Shown here: in pieces, positions 27,294 to 34,183 of the stretch
Position numbering within the stretch: the first letter of the stretch is position 1
How the letters are laid out: every line of letters begins with the position of its first letter
Assembly (NCBI GenBank): GCA_910587575.1
Contig: CAJULU010000009.1
Span: forward strand, 13,801-77,800
DNA from: an uncultured Dorea sp.
GTDB taxonomy: Bacteria > Bacillota > Clostridia > Lachnospirales > Lachnospiraceae
Length of the DNA stretch: 64,000 nt
Direction of reading: 5' to 3'
Translations under genes and position numbers: made by a program
The notes under the pieces: generated by a model
Told to the model about the DNA's origin: nothing
Databases searched by the model: none
What the model saw: only the letters and a program-made list of their open reading frames with translations

Positions 27294-27788
27294 TCATTCT
27301 TCATTCTTCTTCAACTCAATAATCCTCTGGTTACTGCTTCCCCGGAACACCAGTGACACGTCTTTCAGTTCCTCCACAAACTCACCGTCCACCAGCACGT
27401 CAATATAAGAAAGCATCTCCTCCGTCACATCTGTGTGAACCTTTCCGCCCTTCGCAAGATCCACATCATACAGATATCCGCTGTAACACCAGACATCCTT
27501 CTCAGGATAGGTCTCCCTGATCCTCCGCAGAAGACCCGTGAGCACTCCCTGGTTCTCCGGTTCAAAAGGCTCCCCGCCAAGCAGGGAAAACCCTTGAATA
27601 TACTCCGGTTCAAGCAGCCTTATGACCTCATCCTCCGTCTGAGAAGTATAAGGCTGTCCATATTTGAAATCCCATGTCTCGGGATTAAAGCACCCCTTAC
27701 AGTGATGCCGGCAGCCCGAAACAAACAGACTGACCCGGACGCCCGGGCCATCTGCAATATCACATTCTTTTATCTTTCCATAATGCAT
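27294..27788 (-). CDS. nrdG: Anaerobic ribonucleotide reductase activating protein
   Basis: Radical SAM activase of 164 residues that installs the glycyl radical on NrdD. The [4Fe-4S] cysteines are in SGCRHHCKGCFN (CX3CX2C), with GGEPF as the SAM-binding motif. Length is normal for NrdG. It follows nrdD by 72 bases and is probably in the same operon. Confidence 0.95.
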   Translation of the reverse strand: MHYGKIKECDIADGPGVRVSLFVSGCRHHCKGCFNPETWDFKYGQPYTSQTEDEVIRLLEPEYIQGFSLLGGEPFEPENQGVLTGLLRRIRETYPEKDVWCYSGYLYDVDLAKGGKVHTDVTEEMLSYIDVLVDGEFVEELKDVSLVFRGSSNQRIIELKKNEE

Positions 27789-27860
27789 ATTCTCACCTTC
27801 ACTCTGGCGCTCCGGTCAGAAACCGGAGTCACGGACTGTCTGGCATGGAACACAACATCC

Positions 27861-30050
27861 CTACAGGTGCAGCACCCGGTCCTTAATCTCCTGGGTGCGC
27901 CCCTGGTTCCAGAACTGCGTACCGATATACCCGCAGGTCCTACGTGCCACGAACATCTTATCCTGATCCTTATTCTGACAGTTGGGGCACTCCCAGATCA
28001 GCTTTCCTGCCTTATCTTCCTTGATTGCAATCTCACCGTCATATCCACAGCATTGACAATAATCACTCTTGGTATTCAGTTCCGCATACATGATATTATC
28101 ATAAATAAACTTCATCACCGACAGAACCGCCGGAATATTGTTCTGCATATTCGGTACTTCGATATAGCTGATCGCACCGCCGGGAGACAATTTCTGGAAA
28201 TCCGCCTCGAACTTCAGCTTCTTAAATGCATCAATATCCTCGGACACATGCACGTGATAGCTGTTCGTAATATAATTCTTATCCGTAACGCCCTCAATGA
28301 TACCAAAACGCTTCTGTAAGCATTTGGCAAATTTGTATGTGGTGGACTCCATTGGCGTCCCATACACAGAATAACTGATATGCTCTGCCTCTTTCCACTC
28401 CTTACACTTGTCATTCAGCCTCTGCATAACCGCCAGCGCAAAAGGTCTTGCCTCCGGATCCGTATGAGACTTCCCAAGCATCCGCATACACATCTCATAC
28501 AGTCCCGCATAGCCAAGGGAAATCGTGGAATAACCATTAAACAACAGGTCGTCAATCACCTGCCCCTTCTTAAGACGTGCCAGCGCACCGTACTGCCAGA
28601 GAATCGGAGCCACATCCGATACCGTCCCCAGAAGGCGCTCATGCCTGCAGCGAAGACCTCTGTGGCACAGTTCCAGACGTTCATCCAGAATCTCCCAGAA
28701 CCGGTCCATATCCCCTTCCGAGGAACACGCCACATCCACCAGATTAATGGTCACAACTCCCTGGTTGAACCGTCCGTAAAACTTATGGCTTCCATCCTCG
28801 TTCCTCTGGGAATCCTCCACCGTAAGGAAGGAACGGCAGCCCATACACGGATAGACAGCTCCCTGTTTCAGTTCCTTCATAATCTTGGCGGAAATGTAAT
28901 CGGGAACCATACGCTTTGCCGTACACTCTGCGGCAAGTTCCGTCAGATGCCAGTATTTGGTGCCCGCCTTCACATTATCCTCATCCAGCACATAGATGAG
29001 CTTTGGAAACGCCGGCGTAATCCACACACCCTTCTCGTTCTTCACGCCCTGCATCCTCTGAACCAGAACTTCTTCTATAATAAGAGCCAGGTCATCCCTC
29101 AGCTGGCCTTCCTTTACTTCGTCCAGATACATAAATATGGTCACAAACGGTGCCTGCCCGTTACAGGTCATAAGCGTAATCAGCTGATACTGGATCGTCT
29201 GGATTCCACTCTTTACTTCATCACGCAGCCGCCGTTCCGTTACCCTGCTGACAATCTCCTCATCCAGGCTCTCGCCGCACTCCTTACGCTCCTCGATTAC
29301 ACTCCTGCGCAGCTTCTGTCTGCTGATGTCCACAAAAGGAGCCAGATGCGCCAGTGTAAACGACTGCCCGCCATACTGGTTGCTCGCCACCTGCGCCACA
29401 ATCTGTGTGGTCACATTACACGCCGTAAAGAAGCTGTGAGGCTTCTCAATCAGCGTCTCGCTGATCACCGTCCCGTTCTGCAGCATATCATCTAAGTTGA
29501 TCAGATCACAATTATGCTCTTTCTGGGCAAAATAATCGGAATCATGGAAATGAATGATTCCTTCTTCGTGTGCATTCACAATCTCTGCCGGAAGCAGCAC
29601 CCTTTTGGACAGATCCTTGCTGACTTCCCCGGCCATATAATCCCTCTGCGTGGAGTTAATCACCGGATTCTTATTCGAATTCTCCTGCGTGACCTCCTCG
29701 TTAATATTCTCTATCAGAGACAGGATTCCGTTATCCGTCGTATTGGACTTCCGCTTCAGTTCCCGGCGGTAACGGTAACGCACATACTTCTGCGCCACTT
29801 CATAGCCCCGCATCTCCATGATTCCCCGTTCCACCATGTCCTGGATATCCTCCACGTTCACCGCATGGGACAGTTCTCCTACTTGGGACGCAATATTATC
29901 TGCAATTGCAACAATCTGATAGTCATTCATCTGATGAATCCGGTCCACCTCGCCATTGGCAGCCTTCACCGCATTCACAATCTTCGACAGATCGAACAGG
30001 ACTTCCTCCCCATTCCGCTTGATCACATTCGTCTTCACATCCGCACCCAT
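27861..30050 (-). CDS. nrdD: Anaerobic ribonucleoside-triphosphate reductase
   Basis: Class III ribonucleotide reductase of 729 residues, making dNTPs without oxygen. The N-terminal ATP cone (VIKRNGEEVLFDLSKIVNAV) senses dATP/ATP. The catalytic domain contains HFHDSDYFAQKEHNCDLINL and GQAPFVTIFMYL. Near the C terminus are a zinc site (CQCCGYDG and CPNC) and the glycyl radical loop RRTCGYIGTQFW. ATG 30050 follows GAGGG. Upstream sequences resemble NrdR boxes. Confidence 0.97.
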   Translation of the reverse strand: MGADVKTNVIKRNGEEVLFDLSKIVNAVKAANGEVDRIHQMNDYQIVAIADNIASQVGELSHAVNVEDIQDMVERGIMEMRGYEVAQKYVRYRYRRELKRKSNTTDNGILSLIENINEEVTQENSNKNPVINSTQRDYMAGEVSKDLSKRVLLPAEIVNAHEEGIIHFHDSDYFAQKEHNCDLINLDDMLQNGTVISETLIEKPHSFFTACNVTTQIVAQVASNQYGGQSFTLAHLAPFVDISRQKLRRSVIEERKECGESLDEEIVSRVTERRLRDEVKSGIQTIQYQLITLMTCNGQAPFVTIFMYLDEVKEGQLRDDLALIIEEVLVQRMQGVKNEKGVWITPAFPKLIYVLDEDNVKAGTKYWHLTELAAECTAKRMVPDYISAKIMKELKQGAVYPCMGCRSFLTVEDSQRNEDGSHKFYGRFNQGVVTINLVDVACSSEGDMDRFWEILDERLELCHRGLRCRHERLLGTVSDVAPILWQYGALARLKKGQVIDDLLFNGYSTISLGYAGLYEMCMRMLGKSHTDPEARPFALAVMQRLNDKCKEWKEAEHISYSVYGTPMESTTYKFAKCLQKRFGIIEGVTDKNYITNSYHVHVSEDIDAFKKLKFEADFQKLSPGGAISYIEVPNMQNNIPAVLSVMKFIYDNIMYAELNTKSDYCQCCGYDGEIAIKEDKAGKLIWECPNCQNKDQDKMFVARRTCGYIGTQFWNQGRTQEIKDRVLHL

Positions 30051-30073
30051 TGTATTCCCTCGCTTTCACACAT

Positions 30074-30118
30074 ACAAAATATTGATACTCCCTCGTTTGT
30101 TCACACAATATGTTGGGT
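30074..30118 (-). promoter_or_regulatory. Possible pair of NrdR boxes
   Basis: ACAAAATATTGATACT (30074-30089) and ACACAATATGTTGGGT (30103-30118) resemble the 16-base NrdR box (ACACWATATATAGTGT) in the expected place before nrdD. The spacing (29 bases start to start) is shorter than the usual ~31-32, and the matches are partial. Confidence 0.4.
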
Positions 30119-30253
30119 CACGTACTATAATACACTAAACTTCTGAGAAAGTGAAGGGAAAGTTATAAAAAATTTTTACCAAATATATTCTGTTTTTTTC
30201 TATCGTATTTCTCCATATATGATAATTGACAACGCAGTTACGGCATTCACGGA

Positions 30254-31069
30254 CTACACAAGTCCCAGATGGACAAATGCATTCCACAGTCCGTCCTCAG
30301 CAATAGGTTCTGTCACATAATCCGCAATCTCCTTCACCCATGGCGTTCCATTCCCCATGGCAACCCCGGTTCCTGCATAGCGGATCATCTCGATATCACT
30401 GTCACTGTCTCCGACAGCAACCGCATCCTCTCTGTCATATTCCCCGGCCTTCAGAATCTGCCGCATACCTTCTGCCTTCGTAATATAATTCGGCGTGATC
30501 ACCCCCGACCATTTCTCTGTATAAGGGAGCCGCAGATTCGTAATATGAAAAGAATACCCCCATTTGGCCAGTATCTCCCTGCTTACCTCTTCCTGGCTGA
30601 ACACAAGCAGCTGTTCCACATCCGGCACCTCCAGGAGCGAATCCACCGGCCTGGGCAGCAGCGCTTCGGTCTCATCCACACAAAGCCCCTCGCACAGTTC
30701 TGTATAAATCCTGCAATACTCCTCCCAGCTCTCCCGAAGCACATAGCTCTCCTTGTTATTTCCCATCTCTACAACGCAATGCTGGTCTACAAGATCTTTC
30801 ATAAGCTCAATATACGCAAGCTGTGTAAAATACTTATGGCCGATCCTCTCACCCTGGTATTCTATATATCCGCCCGAACTTGCGATCACTCCGTCAAACC
30901 CGATATCTCGGATCTTCTTCTCAATATGGCAGTATATCCGCCCCGTATTCAGAACCACCTTATGGCCGTTCTGCCGGGCCTTATGAATCGCTTCCACCGC
31001 AGACGGCGGAACCGTTCCGTCAAAATCTCTAATCGTTCCGTCAACGTCCAGAAATATTACTTTACCCAT
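30254..31069 (-). CDS. HAD-superfamily (Cof-type) phosphatase
   Basis: Hydrolase of 271 residues of the Cof/YidA subfamily: motif I FLDVDGTIRDFDG, motif II NTGR, and late motif AVGDSDSDIEMIRYAG followed by GVAMGNG. The large cap domain sits between motifs II and III. Such enzymes dephosphorylate sugar phosphates or cofactors such as FMN and PLP; the substrate cannot be read from sequence. ATG 31069 is preferred over the TTG one codon earlier. Confidence 0.9.
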   Translation of the reverse strand: MGKVIFLDVDGTIRDFDGTVPPSAVEAIHKARQNGHKVVLNTGRIYCHIEKKIRDIGFDGVIASSGGYIEYQGERIGHKYFTQLAYIELMKDLVDQHCVVEMGNNKESYVLRESWEEYCRIYTELCEGLCVDETEALLPRPVDSLLEVPDVEQLLVFSQEEVSREILAKWGYSFHITNLRLPYTEKWSGVITPNYITKAEGMRQILKAGEYDREDAVAVGDSDSDIEMIRYAGTGVAMGNGTPWVKEIADYVTEPIAEDGLWNAFVHLGLV

Positions 31070-31227
31070 CAATCCATTCCCTCTCTCAAGCTGCCTGATC
31101 TAATCATGTTTTTATCTCGTCTATCTATTGTACAATATCTCCGCCCGATTTTAAATACCATTTACAATTTCGTTACTTTTTTTTCCAAATTGTTAACTCC
31201 GTCTCCCGTTTCTGCCTGATTCAGCAA

Positions 31228-31267
31228 ATAAAAACGGCAGCACCCCGTAATCCTACAGAATACTGCC
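31228..31267 (-). terminator. Terminator of the XRE regulator gene
   Basis: On the minus strand GGCAG (31267-31263) pairs with CTGCC (31240-31236) around a long loop and is followed by GTTTTTAT. It overlaps the end of the coding sequence. Confidence 0.6.
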
Positions 31268-31507
31268 ATCCATTTCTTCCCTTCCGGCTTCTTCACCCTC
31301 TGCCTCTACCATCTTGAGGATATCGCACACGTCACACTCCAGATAATCACATACTTTTTCCAAGGTATGCAGATCCACCCGGACAACCTTATTCTTACAA
31401 TAGTTGTTCAGCTGCGTGCGCTGTAACCTGCACCAGTAACAGAGAGTTGTCTTACTGACTCCTTTTTCAGCCAGAACCCTCTCGATGTCAATCACTATTT
31501 TCTTCAT
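31253..31507 (-). CDS. XRE-family (Cro/C1-type) transcriptional regulator
   Basis: Small DNA-binding protein of 84 residues: a helix-turn-helix (KGVSKTTLCYWCRLQRTQLNNYCKNKVVRVDLHTLEKVCDYLECDVCDIL) of the HTH_26 type with an acidic C-terminal tail (EAEGEEAGREEMDG). Divergent from the small membrane protein gene at 31635, with two similar palindromes between them that are probably its operators. Confidence 0.82.
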   Translation of the reverse strand: MKKIVIDIERVLAEKGVSKTTLCYWCRLQRTQLNNYCKNKVVRVDLHTLEKVCDYLECDVCDILKMVEAEGEEAGREEMDGSIL

Positions 31508-31567
31508 GTTTCAACCCCACACTACATCTTTTCATTAGTATACCCAGATTTTTGTTGAAAAAATAGA

Positions 31568-31596
31568 TGTAATAAATTACACTGTAATTAATTGCA
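31568..31596. promoter_or_regulatory. Tandem palindromes between divergent genes (probable operator)
   Basis: TGTAATAAATTACA (31568-31581) is a perfect palindrome and TGTAATTAATTGCA (31583-31596) a near copy, 15 bases apart. They lie between the XRE regulator and the divergent small gene. A TTGAAA ... TACACT promoter for the plus strand could overlap them. Confidence 0.55.
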
Positions 31597-31634
31597 CCGT
31601 TTCTCTTTGCCACTCATAAAGGAGGTATTTTAAC

Positions 31635-31985
31635 ATGAAAAAAAAGAAACTGATCCTGGCCATAACCGTATGCACACTGATCTTACTTGCACTTCTCGCT
31701 GCCGAGGAACACAAGCCCTATGAGATCTTTCACTCTACGGTCATGTCCTCTCCCAACCTTACGCAGAACGAAATCACTCTGGTAATACACACGCTGCTTC
31801 CCATTGACGAGGAAGAACTGGCCAGAGAAATCGTAACAGACCATATGCGCCTGAACGGCGGCCGGCCCAACCAGTATCTGGAACTGGAACTCTACCGGAC
31901 CGAACTACATTACAGACTCGGCATAGTCTATGATACCATTCTGTGCAACGATGCCGGAGACATCGTATCGGAAGTCGAATTCTGA
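31635..31985 (+). CDS. Small exported or membrane-anchored protein of unknown function
   Basis: Protein of 116 residues starting MKKKKLILAITVCTLILLALLAA, a signal anchor with no obvious cleavage or lipobox Cys, then a polar domain (NEITLVIHTLLPIDEEELAREIVTDHMRLNGGRPNQYLELELYRTELHYRLG). I do not recognise the family. ATG 31635 follows AAAGGAGG. Probably controlled by the divergent XRE regulator. Confidence 0.7.
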   Translation: MKKKKLILAITVCTLILLALLAAEEHKPYEIFHSTVMSSPNLTQNEITLVIHTLLPIDEEELAREIVTDHMRLNGGRPNQYLELELYRTELHYRLGIVYDTILCNDAGDIVSEVEF

Positions 31986-32024
31986 CAGAATTGTCCCACA
32001 GCGGGCAACATCCCGGTAAAACAT

Positions 32025-32053
32025 ATGGAATCATGCTTCACGCATGATTCCAT
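32025..32053. terminator. Perfect hairpin between convergent genes
   Basis: ATGGAATCATGC and GCATGATTCCAT form a 12-bp stem with a 5-base loop. It overlaps the last codons of the TatD gene and follows the plus-strand gene by 40 bases. T-runs are weak on both sides, so termination is likely but not certain. Confidence 0.5.
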
Positions 32054-32804
32054 ACAGTCTCTTACCATTTTCTTCTGTCCGTGCAATCACTTCTTCACAG
32101 GTAATTCCCTTAATCTTTGCAACTTCTCCGGCAACAAACCTGATATATGCAGACTGGTTTCTTTTTCCGCGGAAAGGCTCCGGCGCCAGATAGGGGCAGT
32201 CCGTCTCGAGCACAATCGAGGCAAGAGGAATCCTTTCCACCGTCCGCTTTAATTTCCGGGCGTTCTTAAACGTAACGACACCGCCAACCCCTATATAAAA
32301 ACCCATCTTCACATACTCCTCTGCCATTTCTTCCGAGTAGGAATAGCAGTGGATTACTCCGGTAAGGCCCCGGGCATATTCCTTCATAATCTCCATGGTG
32401 TCGGCAGCGGCCTCCCGGCTGTGGATCAGAACCGGAAGTCCCAGCTCTCCTGCAAGCTCAAGCTGGCGGACAAACCATTTCTTCTGTATATCGTGAGATT
32501 CATGATCCCAGTAATAATCCAGGCCGATCTCCCCTATTGCAACCACTTTCTCCCTCTTTGCCTGCTCCCTGACCTGAACAAACGACTCCTCGTCAAGCTC
32601 GCCCACTTCGTCCGGATGAACCCCTACCGCCGCATACATAAAGGGATAATCCTGCACCATATTTACAACCCGCCGGCAGGATTTTAAGGATGCACTGACA
32701 TTGACGATCGTTCCCACCCCCTTATCCGCCATAGAACGCAGCAGTTCCTCACGGTCCTCATCAAACTGCCCGTCATCATAATGTGCGTGCGTATCAAAAA
32801 TCAT
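32031..32804 (-). CDS. TatD-family metal-dependent hydrolase
   Basis: Hydrolase of 257 residues of the TatD/YcfH family: metal-binding IFDTHAHYDDGQFDEDR at the start, GVHPDE, AIGEIGLDYYWD, LIHSREA, GVIHCYSYS and LVLETDCPYLAPEPFRG with the final metal Asp. TatD proteins are DNases or broad deoxyribonuclease/phosphoesterases. It lies 15 bases downstream of the JetA-family gene in the same direction, so they are likely co-transcribed. Confidence 0.93.
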   Translation of the reverse strand: MIFDTHAHYDDGQFDEDREELLRSMADKGVGTIVNVSASLKSCRRVVNMVQDYPFMYAAVGVHPDEVGELDEESFVQVREQAKREKVVAIGEIGLDYYWDHESHDIQKKWFVRQLELAGELGLPVLIHSREAAADTMEIMKEYARGLTGVIHCYSYSEEMAEEYVKMGFYIGVGGVVTFKNARKLKRTVERIPLASIVLETDCPYLAPEPFRGKRNQSAYIRFVAGEVAKIKGITCEEVIARTEENGKRLYGIMREA

Positions 32805-32819
32805 AAAAATCTCCTTTCC

Positions 32820-34181
32820 TCATACCCTTCTTCGCACGAACCGGAGAGCCGGATACCGGTAGCCGCCTCGCTCCACCACCTCTGCCGGCTCCTCCAGAAC
32901 GGCATATCTGCTGTTCTTCCTCGTGCTATAGTCGTAAGCAAGAATCAGCTTCTCGAATTCTTCACCATCCGCAATAACCAGCTCCGACGCATCCATTACC
33001 TCATCCTTCATATGCGTCTCAATAAATTCTTCGATCTGTTCCTTACTGTACCGCACCTGAATCCGGTTCAGTTTCAGCACATCCTCTTTATTCAGATCCT
33101 GCGCCACCTGGTCTTCCTCAAGCCGGCTTACAAAATCCTTCCGGCTTCTGCGCCGTCTGTAGAGAGACTTCTCCGATAACAGCTCTGCCAGAGACAGGTT
33201 CATCTTCTCTCCCGTCTTCCGAATCAGCTCCTCCCTGTCTTCCCCCGCCGACATCCGGTTCAGAAGCCGCACGACAAGGCCCCTGGTGTCTGACTCACCA
33301 CTGAGAAGATAATTCAGCCTCGTCACGGTGGCCCGCACATATTTCGTATGTTCCTTATCCATATTGGCAATCCGATGCTCGATATCATCGAACCCCCGGT
33401 CGATCAGATCCAGAAGTTCCAGCACATCATCCCTGGTATCCCCCATTGCCCGCGCACACCGCCGGACATTCTCGATCCATTCCTCATTTTCCCTCATTTC
33501 CCGGATAAATTTCTTGATATCCATCTTGTAAATATAGAAATTATCGGAAGTTTTCAGAATATGGTACTTCTTGCGCACGATTTCTTCCACATACCCATCC
33601 AGATGCTCCCGCAGCAGTTCTCCATAAGACTCCTGCTCCAGAAGCCTGGCAAAAAACCTGTCCATATTGTGTAACAGATCCTGCAGCGCCTTGTTCAGCC
33701 GTCGGGTATTTACCAGAGCTGTCCTCAGCATACTTAAGCTAGACCTTGGATCGTTACGGAATGAAAATAACGTGGCATAAACATTCTGAATGTATATGTC
33801 CGTCTCCTCCATCTCATCTGAATCCAGCCGTTCGAACGCCTCGATAAACACCGCAGAATAATCGGGAATTACGATATTCGTCACCAGCGTATGGTAGTCC
33901 TCAATCCGTTTCAGCCAGCCCGTTTTCAGAAGCCACCCTAAGATTCTGGCCGAAGGCGTCTCCGCCAGATCCGGCTCTGCCTCCCCCTCCTCTGCCTTAA
34001 GTTCAAAACGTTTCCTTGCGTTCATGTCACTCAGCACCTGGATACAGACTTCCCGGGTGAGAAAATAATTACTGTACTGATATTCCTCATTAATACACAA
34101 AAGCGCTTCTATGTAAATCTCCCGGTTCACGCTCCGGAATAAACTCCAGAACGTGTCCGGGATCTCACCTCGTAACTGCAT
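32820..34181 (-). CDS. Wadjet JetA-family protein (DUF5716), orphan
   Basis: Protein of 453 residues, no signal peptide. The N terminus (EIPDTFWSLFRSVNREIYIEALLCINEEYQYSN) and the centre (RIANMDKEHTKYVRATVTRLNYLL) match my memory of JetA/DUF5716, the kleisin-like subunit of the Wadjet SMC complex that cleaves circular plasmids. Wadjet needs JetB, JetC (SMC) and JetD as well; none is in this window, where its neighbours are TatD and a secreted Ig-like protein. It starts 2 bases after that protein's stop and is thus coupled to it. Either a remnant, a lone JetA used differently, or one with partners elsewhere. Confidence 0.75.
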   Translation of the reverse strand: MQLRGEIPDTFWSLFRSVNREIYIEALLCINEEYQYSNYFLTREVCIQVLSDMNARKRFELKAEEGEAEPDLAETPSARILGWLLKTGWLKRIEDYHTLVTNIVIPDYSAVFIEAFERLDSDEMEETDIYIQNVYATLFSFRNDPRSSLSMLRTALVNTRRLNKALQDLLHNMDRFFARLLEQESYGELLREHLDGYVEEIVRKKYHILKTSDNFYIYKMDIKKFIREMRENEEWIENVRRCARAMGDTRDDVLELLDLIDRGFDDIEHRIANMDKEHTKYVRATVTRLNYLLSGESDTRGLVVRLLNRMSAGEDREELIRKTGEKMNLSLAELLSEKSLYRRRRSRKDFVSRLEEDQVAQDLNKEDVLKLNRIQVRYSKEQIEEFIETHMKDEVMDASELVIADGEEFEKLILAYDYSTRKNSRYAVLEEPAEVVERGGYRYPALRFVRRRV

Positions 34182-34183
34182 AA

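Noticed and set aside
28380..29495. Plus-strand open frame of 371 codons
   Set aside because: Antisense to nrdD, with a composition typical of a shadow frame.
32025..32053. Small RNA gene
   Set aside because: The perfect hairpin is explained by its position between convergent gene ends; no promoter was found for a separate RNA.
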